Assembly: GCA_018268755.1 (NCBI GenBank)
Contig: JAFDVW010000028.1
Location: 2,070 to 66,069, forward strand
Source of the DNA: Acidobacteriota bacterium
Lineage (GTDB): Bacteria; Acidobacteriota; Terriglobia; Terriglobales; Acidobacteriaceae
Length of the DNA stretch: 64,000 nt
Reading direction: 5' to 3'
The first letter of the stretch is position 1. Every line of letters starts with the position of its first letter. Positions 7,690 through 16,377 of the stretch are shown piece after piece. The translations under genes were made by a program, and so were the position numbers. The notes beneath the pieces are model-generated. The model saw nothing but the letters and a program-made list of their open reading frames with translations, had not been told where the DNA came from and did not search any database.

Positions 7690-8478
7690 TCAGGCCGCCT
7701 GCGAATACACCGCGCTGCCAGCCCCTTCCTTGAACGTCCTCGCCACGGTGGCGATCCATATCTTAGATGCGCCCGCCCGCCGCAGGACGCGCGTGCAGGC
7801 GGAAACCGTGGTGCCGGTGGTGAACACATCGTCCACCAAAAGAATTTCTCTGCCCCGCACTTCCTCAGGCACAACCACGCGAAAGGCCCCGCGCAGGTTC
7901 TCCCGCCGCTGGTGGCGGGTCAGGCCAATCTGGGGAGAGGTAGGACGCTGCCGTTCCAGCACCCGGCTATTCAGCTGCAAATTTCCCGCGAGCTGACGCA
8001 AAGCGAATCTGGCGATCTGCTCGGCTTGGTTGAATCCGCGCTGCCGGGCCTTGCTCTTATGCAAGGGCACCGGCACTACCAGGAGGCTCCGCCCCTGCAA
8101 CGGCATCTCGGCAATCACCTCCGCCAACAAACCGCCCAGCAGCTTGGCTGCGGGCCGCACCTGCTCATACTTGAGCAGGTGGATCAAGCCGCGCAGGGTG
8201 CCGGCATAGCCGCCAAATGCGCGGGCCTGCACATATTCGGGACGGGATCGGCGGCAAAGTCCACACAGCGCTTCCGGCGCGGAGGCGGCCAAGGGGCCGG
8301 GAATCTGCTCTCCACAAATCGCGCACAGCGCATCGGACACCGGCCTTACTGCGGCCAGGCAGGCTTCGCACACGGGAAGCCGGGAAATATTGGTTAGAGG
8401 AGCATGGCAGAGACGGCAGAAGGAGGGAAAAAAAGTAACGAACAGGCTCTCAGCCGCGCCGCGTATCCAGGCGCGCAA
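7690..8478 (-). CDS. comF: ComF family phosphoribosyltransferase-like protein
   Basis: The 262-residue protein has an N-terminal zinc-binding region with four CxxC pairs (CRLC, CEAC, CAIC, CGLC) and a C-terminal type-I phosphoribosyltransferase fold with the PRPP loop [13 protein letters not shown]. The segment [19 protein letters not shown] is the ComF signature. In naturally competent bacteria ComF helps handle imported single-stranded DNA. Translation probably starts at TTG 8478-8476, since GAGGT lies just before it. It shares a transcript with the HNH nuclease, and the pair may act on DNA together (inference). Confidence 0.9.
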   Translation of the reverse strand: MRAWIRGAAESLFVTFFPSFCRLCHAPLTNISRLPVCEACLAAVRPVSDALCAICGEQIPGPLAASAPEALCGLCRRSRPEYVQARAFGGYAGTLRGLIHLLKYEQVRPAAKLLGGLLAEVIAEMPLQGRSLLVVPVPLHKSKARQRGFNQAEQIARFALRQLAGNLQLNSRVLERQRPTSPQIGLTRHQRRENLRGAFRVVVPEEVRGREILLVDDVFTTGTTVSACTRVLRRAGASKIWIATVARTFKEGAGSAVYSQAA

Positions 8479-8642
8479 CGGACCTCGCTTTGGGGATGCG
8501 AGTATCCCATTGTCCCGAATTCGTATCCAGCTACTGCTGAAGACGGGCCTCCTTCATTCGATGCGGGCTGTGGAGGCTTCCACCGAATGAAATCTCTGCC
8601 AGTATAGCGTCCCCGGCAATCCCCCCGCAATGCGCGAAGGTC

Positions 8643-8852
8643 TTAGGCGGCCGCGCGGGGGCTCACTTTCGGCTCATGCCGCTCGCGGACCTGCACGAAG
8701 ACCGATTCGTAGGTGCGGCGATAGCACACCGCGCATCGCACCGGCCGCAAGAACATCAGGGGCAGAAGGTATCTCTCCGTAAACGTGCGCGGCCGGGAAC
8801 GATACCCGTCCTGGCTACTGCAGTCGCTGCATTGGAACCTCTTGGAGAGCAT
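8643..8852 (-). CDS. Small two-zinc-knuckle protein of unknown function
   Basis: A 69-residue protein begins MLSKRFQCSDCSSQDGYRSR and has a second CxxC in PVRCAVCYRRTYESV, so it probably folds as a small zinc ribbon. Between the pairs lies TFTERYLLPLMFLRPV, which is hydrophobic enough to pack or touch a membrane. Similar short proteins with this order are familiar to me from Acidobacteriota, but no function is known. GAGG lies upstream of adjacent GTG and ATG codons; I chose the ATG. It diverges from the OPT transporter gene. Confidence 0.75.
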   Translation of the reverse strand: MLSKRFQCSDCSSQDGYRSRPRTFTERYLLPLMFLRPVRCAVCYRRTYESVFVQVRERHEPKVSPRAAA

Positions 8853-8899
8853 CACAGAACCTCAACCTGGCCAGAACAGCGTTGCATCTATCATAGCAG

Positions 8900-8921
8900 A
8901 ATAGAGACGGTATTCTCTATT
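8900..8921. promoter_or_regulatory. Inverted repeat between divergent genes, possible operator
   Basis: AATAGAGA (8900-8907) and TCTCTATT (8914-8921) are perfect complements separated by six bases. The element lies about 48 bases upstream of the zinc-knuckle gene and 150 bases upstream of the OPT transporter, where a shared regulator could bind. No regulator gene is adjacent. Confidence 0.45.
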
Positions 8922-9070
8922 GGGAACTTACCGGATCGGTCGCCTTTGGCAATGGCTTCCGGACTTGTCAGGGCCGCGCCCAGCGTGATAAGGTGCGCCG
9001 TTCATCACAATCCGGTCTGATACCGTATTGCCAGTGGTCTGAGCTGTCTTTTCCCAGAGGAATCTTATTC

Positions 9071-11128
9071 ATGAGTACGATGTCGCCTGCCGGTCCCCCC
9101 GAAGCGCCCAAAAAGTATCAACCATTCGTTCCTGAAACTATGGAAATGAAGGAGTTTACGCTGCGCGCGTTGCTCCTGGGGCTGGTCATGTGCGTGGTTC
9201 TGGGAGCGGCCAACGCATACCTGGGATTGCGCGCGGGGATCACCATCGCCGCGACCTATCCGGCCGCCGTGATTGGCATGGCGGTGCTGCGCATTTGGAA
9301 GGCTTCCGTGCTGGAGGAGAACATTGCCCGTACCTCGGGCTCGATTGGGGAATCGGTGGCCGCCGGGGCCATCTTCACCATCCCCGCCTTCCTGCTGTCC
9401 GGGGCTTGGCCGTCCTTCCGGCCGGCCGACGCCTACTGGAAATCGACTGCCCTGATTCTGGTGGGCAGCATTCTCGGAGTGCTGTTTATTTCCCTGGTGC
9501 GGCGGGTGATGGTGGAAGATCCCGAGCTGCCTTTCCCGGAATCGGTGGCCGCGTCGGAGATCCATAAGGCTGGGCAGCGCGGGGCCCAGGCAGCAAAGTA
9601 CCTGTTCTGGAATATCGGCGTCGGGGGCGTGGTCTACATGCTGGGGCGCTTTGGTCTGTTCGCCGCCGACAAAGATTTTCATTTCAACGTAGGAAGCCTG
9701 GGACACAGTCAGGTGCGGCTGGGTTCGGCGGCGGGGGCCAATACGTTGGCGGCCGGCGGAACCAGTATGTTCGCCGCCCCCAGTGTGAGCCCGGCCTATC
9801 TGGGCGTCGGTTACATCATCGGATTGCGCCTGGCCTCCATCCAGTTTGCCGGCGGCGTCCTGGCCTGGGGACTGCTGGTGCCGCTGCTTATTTTTTTCCT
9901 GGGCCCACAGATTCACGCTTATCTGCCCGCCGATACGCCGGCCAATTGGGCGGGGCAGGCCGGGGCGGTCTGGCGATTCATCGTTCGCCCCATCGCCGTG
10001 GGCGGCATGCTGGTGGGCGCGGCCTACACCTTGTTCCGCATGCGCAAGAGCCTGACCGCCGGCCTGGGCAAAGCTCTCTCCGACTTGAGCCAGAGCGCGG
10101 CGGAGCGCGCCAAACTCTCCCGCACCGAGCAATATATGAGTTCAAAGGTGGTGTTCAGCCTGATCGGGGTGATGTTTGTCCTGATGTGCATTTTGTACAT
10201 GTACATCTCCGGTCTGGTCTGGCCCGCCATTTTGGCCGCGGTGGTCATGATCCTGGTCGGGTTCTTCTTCGCAACGGTCTCGGGCAACCTGGTCGGCATT
10301 ATCGGCTCGTCCAATAACCCGATCTCCGGACTCACGCTTTCGACATTGTTGATTGCCGCCCTGCTGATGGTGGCGCTGGGCGTCTCAGGAAGCTCGGGCG
10401 TGGCTGCGGTGCTGGGAGTGGCGGCGGTAGTTTGCGTTTCTTCCGCGGTCGCGGGCGAGCTGCTGCAGGATTTCAAAGTGGGATACATTCTCGGCGGCAC
10501 GCCACGCCGAATTCAGATTGCGGAATTAATCGCCGTGGTGGTGGCTAGCCTGGTGATGTACTTCCCCTTGATGCTGCTGCATGAAGCCAACATCAAGGCG
10601 GGGGGCATCGGGTTCGGCGACCGCCAGCTTTCCGCGCCCCAGGCGGGATTGATGGCCACGCTGGCCATCGGCATCGTGGGTGGCGATATGCCCTGGCCCC
10701 TGGTGGTGGTGGGCATTCTGTTCGGCATCGCCATGATCATGATGCAGGTGAAGAGTCCCATGCTGGTGGCGGTGGGTATGTACCTGCCCTTTGAAACCAC
10801 CTTCGCCATTTTTATCGGCGGTGTTTTCCGCGCCCTGGGCGATTGGGTCGCCGAGCGCCGTGGCTACAATGCCGCACAAAAAGCACGCGTGGAAAATGCC
10901 GGCATTCTGACGGCCTCCGGCTTGATCGCAGGAGAAGCCATCTTGGGATTGGTTTGGGCCGGCCTGCAATTCGCTCCCAAATGGGCGCGCCCGCAGATTT
11001 TTGAATATCCCTCCTACCTGGTCGGCGGCATGATCGTCTTGGCCGGATTGGCCGGGCTGATGATCTTCCTGCCGCTCTCGAGCGCCGGCGATCCCAGCGA
11101 ACCCGCGCCGCCCACCGCGATAATGTAG
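9071..11128 (+). CDS. OPT-family oligopeptide transporter
   Basis: The 685-residue product is an inner-membrane protein with about 14-16 hydrophobic segments, fitting the OPT superfamily, which takes up small peptides or metal-chelate complexes with protons. Typical parts are FTLRALLLGLVMCVVLGAAN near the N terminus, a VAAGAIFTIPAF loop, MVEDPELPFPESVAASEIHK, and SSNNPISGLTLSTLL in the second half. The ATG at 9071 is chosen because AGAGGAA precedes it and the family begins here; an upstream in-frame start has no support. It is a single-gene unit. The substrate is unknown. Confidence 0.93.
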   Translation: MSTMSPAGPPEAPKKYQPFVPETMEMKEFTLRALLLGLVMCVVLGAANAYLGLRAGITIAATYPAAVIGMAVLRIWKASVLEENIARTSGSIGESVAAGAIFTIPAFLLSGAWPSFRPADAYWKSTALILVGSILGVLFISLVRRVMVEDPELPFPESVAASEIHKAGQRGAQAAKYLFWNIGVGGVVYMLGRFGLFAADKDFHFNVGSLGHSQVRLGSAAGANTLAAGGTSMFAAPSVSPAYLGVGYIIGLRLASIQFAGGVLAWGLLVPLLIFFLGPQIHAYLPADTPANWAGQAGAVWRFIVRPIAVGGMLVGAAYTLFRMRKSLTAGLGKALSDLSQSAAERAKLSRTEQYMSSKVVFSLIGVMFVLMCILYMYISGLVWPAILAAVVMILVGFFFATVSGNLVGIIGSSNNPISGLTLSTLLIAALLMVALGVSGSSGVAAVLGVAAVVCVSSAVAGELLQDFKVGYILGGTPRRIQIAELIAVVVASLVMYFPLMLLHEANIKAGGIGFGDRQLSAPQAGLMATLAIGIVGGDMPWPLVVVGILFGIAMIMMQVKSPMLVAVGMYLPFETTFAIFIGGVFRALGDWVAERRGYNAAQKARVENAGILTASGLIAGEAILGLVWAGLQFAPKWARPQIFEYPSYLVGGMIVLAGLAGLMIFLPLSSAGDPSEPAPPTAIM

Positions 11129-11542
11129 CTGTTCGACGAGCAGGATCTTTACCACTGAGGACACTGAGTTCCACAGAGGAAAAACGTGGATTGGATTTTT
11201 CTCCGTGTTCTCAATGCATCCTCCGCGCTCTCTGCGTTTTAAGATTTTTACAAAAACTCAACCGCAGAGACGCAGAGATCACAGAAAAAACGCTCAGAAA
11301 TCCAGGAAATGGCCCTCGAAACGCGCTGTCTGGGGTCCATGCGTTGTCGAGCTGTGCTCGACCGGACAGCCGGGCCTGCCCTGAGCATCGTCGAAGGGGG
11401 CGGCTGTCCCTACGTGGATCGGAAGGGTTGATCAAAATTGCACGCTATCGGAAAACGGTTTCTCTTGTAATGTTGGAAGACTTAGTGTTTACTGTGGACT
11501 CTTTTCTCGAAACCGCTTCGGAGAAAAGTATCCTTCACCCGC
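11129..11542. repeat. Intergenic stretch with dispersed-type repeats
   Basis: No gene is seen. The region carries phrases common to repetitive intergenic DNA: accactgaggacactgag with a near-complement downstream, cgcagagacgcagag, and a GC-rich hairpin in which ACAGCCG (about 11366) pairs with CGGCTGT (about 11400). A similar cacagagg-type hairpin occurs at 39825-39869. The last 100 bases are AT-richer and probably hold the permease promoter, which I could not fix. Confidence 0.5.
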
Positions 11543-13006
11543 GTGCCCGGACCTGATCCATCCAGTCTGCCTCGTGAAGTAGTCCCTCTGGAAGTTGATG
11601 ACGCCAACCGTCCGAAAAAGGTTATGGGGCTGCGTGACCTGCTGCTGTTTTACGTGGTCAGCGGGTTCAGTCTGCGCTGGATCGCCACCGCCGCGGCCGC
11701 CGGGCCCAGCTCCATCGTGGTCTGGATCGGCGCGTGGCTCGTCTTCTACATTCCGCTCGCGCTTTCGGTGCTGGAGCTGTCATCGCGCTATCCCAATGAG
11801 GGCGGGCTCTATGTGTGGAGCAAGCGCGCTTTCGGTGATTTTTCCGGCTTTATGTCGGCGTGGACGTACTGGACCAGCAATCTTCCCTACTTCCCCGCGG
11901 TGTTTTATTTCGCGGCCAGCAACATCCTGTTCATGCGGCCGGAGGTCTGGGGACACCTCTCGAGCAACGCCACCTTCTACATCGTGTTTTCGCTGCTCAC
12001 CCTGGGCGCAGCCACGCTGCTGAACGTTCTTGGGCTTAATATTGGCAAGTGGCTGCACAATATCGGCGCGGTTTCCATGTGGGTCCCCGCGCTGATCGTG
12101 ATCGCCATGGGCGTCTACGCCTGGTGGCACTTCGGCTCGGCAACCCAATTCACCTGGCGCGCCATGGTCCCCAGCACGCACCTGAACGACATCATTTTCT
12201 GGTCAGTGCTGACCTTCGCCTTCGGGGGCTGCGAAACCGCGTCCTTCATGGGCGAGGAAATCAAGAACGCCCGCCGCACCATTCCCATCTCGCTGCTTCT
12301 CGGCGGACTGACCGTCGTGCTCTGCTACATCCTGGGCACGGTGGGGGTGCTGCTGGCGCTGCCTTCGAGCGAAGTCAGCGGCCTGCAAGGCCTGGTGCAG
12401 GCCGTGGGCAAGACCTCCCATCGCATCGGAGTTCCTGGGGTCTTGCCGGTAGTGGCATTCCTGATCGCGCTCAGCAACGTGGGCGCGGCCAGCGCCTATC
12501 TGGCGGCCGTGGCGCGTCTGCCGTTCGTCGCCGGCATTGACCATTTTCTGCCCGCCGCATTCGGAAAGCTGCACGCGCGCTGGAAAACACCGTGGGTAGC
12601 TCTGCTCACCCAGGCCGTGCTGGGCGGAGTCTTCATTTTTTTGGGACAGGCCGGCACCAGCGTGAAAGGCGCCTACGACGTGCTGGTCAGCATGGGCGTG
12701 ATTACCTATTTCATCCCTTACCTGTATCTCTTCGCGTCCATGATCAAGCTGCAAAAGGAACCCGCCGGGCCGGAAATCCTGCGCGTGCCGGGCGGTTCGC
12801 GGGTGGCGCGGGTGGTTGCGGCGGTGGGCTTTCTGACCACCTCGTTTGTCATCGTGTTATCTCTGCTTCCCCAACCGGACGAACCTAATAAGCCCCTGGC
12901 CGTGCTGAAAGTGGTGGGATTGACGGGAGTGCTGATCGGAATCGGGGTCTGGCTGTATTGGGCGGGGAAGAGGAGGGCGAGAGTGCAGGAGCAGTCTTTG
13001 CAGTAG
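11543..13006 (+). CDS. APC-family amino acid permease
   Basis: This 487-residue inner-membrane protein has about 12 hydrophobic segments. Its first helix region GLRDLLLFYVVSGFSLRWIA and the SRYPNEGGLYVWSKRAFGD segment match the amino acid-polyamine-organocation superfamily, close to the glutamate:GABA antiporter-like group. It exchanges or imports amino acids. The start is a GTG at 11543 with only a weak upstream GGAG; an ATG at 11624 is an alternative. The gene faces the gcvT-like gene, with a GC hairpin between them. Confidence 0.88.
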   Translation: MPGPDPSSLPREVVPLEVDDANRPKKVMGLRDLLLFYVVSGFSLRWIATAAAAGPSSIVVWIGAWLVFYIPLALSVLELSSRYPNEGGLYVWSKRAFGDFSGFMSAWTYWTSNLPYFPAVFYFAASNILFMRPEVWGHLSSNATFYIVFSLLTLGAATLLNVLGLNIGKWLHNIGAVSMWVPALIVIAMGVYAWWHFGSATQFTWRAMVPSTHLNDIIFWSVLTFAFGGCETASFMGEEIKNARRTIPISLLLGGLTVVLCYILGTVGVLLALPSSEVSGLQGLVQAVGKTSHRIGVPGVLPVVAFLIALSNVGAASAYLAAVARLPFVAGIDHFLPAAFGKLHARWKTPWVALLTQAVLGGVFIFLGQAGTSVKGAYDVLVSMGVITYFIPYLYLFASMIKLQKEPAGPEILRVPGGSRVARVVAAVGFLTTSFVIVLSLLPQPDEPNKPLAVLKVVGLTGVLIGIGVWLYWAGKRRARVQEQSLQ

Positions 13007-13067
13007 GGATTCCTCGCCGCAAAAACACGGCTCGGAATGACAGAATTTTATACATCATAAAACCAAA

Positions 13068-13090
13068 GGGACGGGCGAGACGCCCGTCCC
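13068..13090. repeat. 10-bp perfect hairpin between convergent genes
   Basis: GGGACGGGCG (13068-13077), loop AGA, CGCCCGTCCC (13081-13090). It lies between the convergent permease and gcvT-like genes and could stop transcription from both sides. It has no T tract, and its form suggests a dispersed palindrome rather than a standard terminator. Confidence 0.6.
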
Positions 13091-13121
13091 CACACAAGTC
13101 CACACTAGCAAAGCCCACTGA

Positions 13122-14318
13122 CTAGACCGGCGTGGCGGTCTTGCGCTCGGGATTGAAGAACGGCACCTTCACTACCTTGGCCGTGACCTTCTCCCGCATG
13201 GCTTCCACGGTGATCTCCATCTGCACGGAAGAGCCGATGGCCGAGTGCTGCGTGTCGAGACTGGCCAGCGCAATCATCTTTTTCAGCACCGGCGACCAGG
13301 TGGTGGTCGTGGCTTTGCCAACCTGCTGGTCGCCCACGTAAACAGGGACCGCGACCCGCGAGGCTTGCGAGGGCGCGGCGGGGGTCAGCCCAAACTTCTC
13401 GTAGCGGGCCTCGACTTCCGTCCAGTCGAGTTCCAGTCCTACCAACTGGCGGGGCACACCGTTTTTCTTGTCCCGCTCCAGAGCCGACTTGCCCACGAAA
13501 TTTTCTTTCTCGAGGTGCACCATCTTGTCGAAGCCAAGTTCATACGGCGAATACTTCTGCGAAGGAATCAGCGCCTTCTTCGCGCTCGAATAATCCACCT
13601 CGATGAGCAGCAGTCCGGCTTCGACGCGCGCCACATCCAGCGCCAGCATGCCGGCGGCGTGCAGGTCGAAGGACTTGCCTTTTTCCATCAGCGCGTCCCA
13701 GACTTTGACCGCGTCATTCCACGGCACCCAGAGCTCATAACCGAGATCGCCGGTGTAGCCGGTGCGCGAAATGTCGACCGGAACGCCGGCAATTTTGCCG
13801 CTGGTCATGCGGAAATACTTGAGGTTGGCGATATCCGCTTCGGCCACTGCTTTCAATAACTTGGCGGAGGTCGGCCCTTGCAGGGCCAGGGCCGCCACTT
13901 TCTCCGAGATGTCCTCGATCTGCACGTCCATGTTGAGGCCGTTCTGGCGGAACCAGCGCAGGCTGGGATCAGCGGCAGTCCAGCGGTATTTGTTCTCTTC
14001 CAGGCGCGTGATGGTGCCGTCGTCGATGACCTTGCCTTCTTCGTCGCACCAGCAGCAGTAGATCACCTGTCCGACTTTCACCTTGTTGATGTCGCGGGTA
14101 ATCACGCGGTTCACCAGCTTGGTCGCGTCTTTGCCGGAGATCAGATACTTGTAGAGGGGCGAGATGTCGATGAGCGCGGCCGCATTGCGGATGGCGTTGT
14201 ACTCGTGGTCATGGTGCACTTCGTAAACGCTGACCGTGTAGTAGCCCGACCACTCGCGATAGTTCAAGCTGTGGCAAAGAGGGAATGTCCGCTCGTGAAA
14301 CGCTGTTCCGACTGGCAA
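13122..14318 (-). CDS. GcvT-family aminomethyltransferase-like protein
   Basis: The protein (398 residues) belongs to the folate-dependent family that includes the glycine cleavage T protein, sarcosine/dimethylglycine oxidase folate domains and DMSP demethylase. Supporting parts are VYEVHHDHEYNAIRNAAALI, the GKVIDDGTITRL loop with the conserved aspartates, GYTGDLGYELWVP and FVGKSAL. The start is a TTG at 14318-14316 behind a perfect AAGGAG five bases away, giving MPVGTAFHERTFPL; longer frames upstream look non-coding. No other glycine cleavage gene is nearby, so a demethylase or one-carbon role is as likely as the T protein. It diverges from two FAD oxidoreductases and purU. Confidence 0.85.
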   Translation of the reverse strand: MPVGTAFHERTFPLCHSLNYREWSGYYTVSVYEVHHDHEYNAIRNAAALIDISPLYKYLISGKDATKLVNRVITRDINKVKVGQVIYCCWCDEEGKVIDDGTITRLEENKYRWTAADPSLRWFRQNGLNMDVQIEDISEKVAALALQGPTSAKLLKAVAEADIANLKYFRMTSGKIAGVPVDISRTGYTGDLGYELWVPWNDAVKVWDALMEKGKSFDLHAAGMLALDVARVEAGLLLIEVDYSSAKKALIPSQKYSPYELGFDKMVHLEKENFVGKSALERDKKNGVPRQLVGLELDWTEVEARYEKFGLTPAAPSQASRVAVPVYVGDQQVGKATTTTWSPVLKKMIALASLDTQHSAIGSSVQMEITVEAMREKVTAKVVKVPFFNPERKTATPV

Positions 14319-14772
14319 AGTTGGCTCCTTCGTGAATCTCTCGTGGCGCCCCGGCAAGCCCTGGGAAAACGCTCTTCGCGGAAAATCCCGGAGAGCCACG
14401 AGAAATTCATGATCTTGCGCTGGATTATATGCACGCTTTCGCGAAATCGGCAATCCGTCGCGCCGCTTTTCTGCTGACTGCCAGTCATGGGATTGAGATT
14501 TTGCAGACAAAAACTCGGCTTCCGGGTAGAATGGCTTTTCCTTTTGGACGGGTGCTGCAAGAAACCATGAATACACCGTGGAGCGTCATCCTAACCTGGG
14601 CCGTCCTGCTTAGCGGGCTGTAAGACCTCTTCCCGCCTTTCCGTCCTCCGCCTTCCCCTGTGTGCACCAGCCGTCCGGGAGGGTTCCTTCCACAAACTGA
14701 ATCTGTTGCGGAGCGTACCTGCTACAATCCGGGCAAATTCCATCACGAGTACCTGAAAAGGCTGAGGCTCCT
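14319..14772. other. Divergent promoter region between the gcvT-like gene and the oxidoreductases
   Basis: I found no gene with a good start site here. A very short hydrophobic frame at about 14567-14623 (18 codons) is too small to judge. The right end carries the promoter of the oxidoreductase operon (14720-14728). The promoter of the leftward gcvT-like gene must also lie here, but I could not fix it. Confidence 0.45.
14720..14728 (+). promoter_or_regulatory. Extended -10 promoter of the FAD oxidoreductase-purU operon
   Basis: TGCTACAAT is an extended -10 element (TGn plus TACAAT, five of six), placed about 45 bases before the ATG at 14773. No clear -35 box is seen, which is acceptable for extended -10 promoters. 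Confidence 0.45.
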
Positions 14773-16374
14773 ATGGCAGCAAACGGATCGAAATACGATG
14801 TGATCGTGATCGGCGGAGGCCATAACGGCTTGACCAACGCCGCCTACCTGGCGCGCGCCGGCAAGAAGGTTCTGGTGTTGGAGCGCCGCCACGTCCTCGG
14901 CGGGGCCGCGGTCACCGAAGAAGTTTTTCCCGGATTCAAGTTCTCCGTCTGCTCCTACGTGGTCTCGCTGCTACGGCCGGAGATCATTCGCGACCTCGAC
15001 CTGCCCCGCCATGGCCTGGAGATTCTGCCCCTCGACGGCACCTTCACTCCCATGCCCAACGGCGATTATCTGTGGCGGGTGAATGACCACGGGCGCACCC
15101 ACCGCGAGATCGCCCGCCACTCCAAGCTGGATGCCGAGGCCTATGACGAATTCGGCAAAGCCATGCAGGCCATGTGCCGCTTCGTGAAGCCGATCCTCTC
15201 CATGGTGCCGCCCGATCCCACCACGCTGAATCCCAAAGACCTGGCCAAGCTGCTCTTCCTGGGCCGCCGTTTCCAGGGCATGACCAGCGACGACAAATAC
15301 AACCAGGTGCAGCTCATGACCATGAGCGCCATCGACTTCCTCGATCAGTGGTTTGAGACCGACGTACTCAAGGCCACCATGTCGGCTTCGGGAATTATCG
15401 GCACCTTCCTGGGCGTACGCTCCCCCGGCACCGCCTACGTGCTGCTGCACCACTACATGGGAGAAATCGACGGGGCCTTCCGCTCCTGGGGATTTGCCCG
15501 CGGCGGCACCGGCGCGATTTCGAACGCCATCGGCGACGCCGCCCTGGAAGCCGGGGTGGAAATTCGCAAGCAGGCGCCCATCGCCCAGATCATCGTGAAG
15601 AACGGCCGCGCCAAGGGTGTGGTGCTGGCCAACGGCGATGAGATTTACGCCGACGTCATTTCGTCCAGCGTCGATCCCCGCAACACTTTCACCAAATTCA
15701 TTGAGGAAAGCCACCTGCCGGGAGAATTTCTCGAGGAAGTGCGGCGCTACAAATTCCGCGGCTCTTCCGGCAAGGTGAATCTGGCGCTCGATGCGCTGCC
15801 AAACTTCAAGTGCATGCCGGGACCGGGGGCGCACCTGCGCGGCGCCATCTCCATTTCGCCCAGCGTGGAATACATGGAACGCGCCTACGACGATGCCAAG
15901 TACGGCAACTTCTCCCGCCGGCCTTACATCGACATGGTCATTCCCTCGCTCACCGATCCTTCGGTCGCGCCTCCGGGAAAGCATGTGCTCTCCTGCTTCG
16001 TGCAATACGCCCCCTACAAGCTGCGTCCCGGCCTGAATTGGGACGAACTGCGCGAGCCCTTCGGCAACACGGTCATCGATACCATTGCCGAGTATGCGCC
16101 CAACATTAAGGACATCATTCTGCACAAACAGGTGGTCACGCCCCTCGACCTGGAGCGCGAATGGGGATTGAGCGAAGGCAACATCTTCCAGGGCGAACTT
16201 TCGCTCGAGCAGCTGTTCTTCCTGCGTCCGGTGGCGGGATGGGCGCAGTACCGCACGCCCATCAAGAACCTCTACATGTGCGGATCGGCCACCCATCCGG
16301 GCGGCGGCATCATGGGCGCCAACGGACGTCTGGCGGCGCTGGAAATTCTGAAAGACATCAAAGGAGCGGCCTAA
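14773..16374 (+). CDS. FAD-dependent oxidoreductase, phytoene dehydrogenase/PYROXD2-like (first copy)
   Basis: The 533-residue protein begins with a Rossmann FAD-binding site, DVIVIGGGHNGLTNAAYLAR, followed by the acidic end of strand two (VLERR) and LGGAAVTEE. The C-terminal FAD motif is GSATHPGGGIMGANG. This is the COG1233 group, which includes carotenoid desaturases and PYROXD2; there are no carotenoid genes here, so pigment synthesis is unlikely. A GAGG precedes the ATG. The next gene is a paralogue three bases downstream, and purU follows, so all three are one operon. The substrate is unknown. Confidence 0.88.
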   Translation: MAANGSKYDVIVIGGGHNGLTNAAYLARAGKKVLVLERRHVLGGAAVTEEVFPGFKFSVCSYVVSLLRPEIIRDLDLPRHGLEILPLDGTFTPMPNGDYLWRVNDHGRTHREIARHSKLDAEAYDEFGKAMQAMCRFVKPILSMVPPDPTTLNPKDLAKLLFLGRRFQGMTSDDKYNQVQLMTMSAIDFLDQWFETDVLKATMSASGIIGTFLGVRSPGTAYVLLHHYMGEIDGAFRSWGFARGGTGAISNAIGDAALEAGVEIRKQAPIAQIIVKNGRAKGVVLANGDEIYADVISSSVDPRNTFTKFIEESHLPGEFLEEVRRYKFRGSSGKVNLALDALPNFKCMPGPGAHLRGAISISPSVEYMERAYDDAKYGNFSRRPYIDMVIPSLTDPSVAPPGKHVLSCFVQYAPYKLRPGLNWDELREPFGNTVIDTIAEYAPNIKDIILHKQVVTPLDLEREWGLSEGNIFQGELSLEQLFFLRPVAGWAQYRTPIKNLYMCGSATHPGGGIMGANGRLAALEILKDIKGAA

Positions 16375-16377
16375 GCC

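Noticed and set aside
13068-13090. Hairpin as a normal Rho-independent terminator
   Set aside because: No T tract on either strand; treated as a palindromic repeat.
14567-14623. 18-codon hydrophobic frame before the oxidoreductase operon
   Set aside because: Too short and without a clear ribosome binding site; may be chance.
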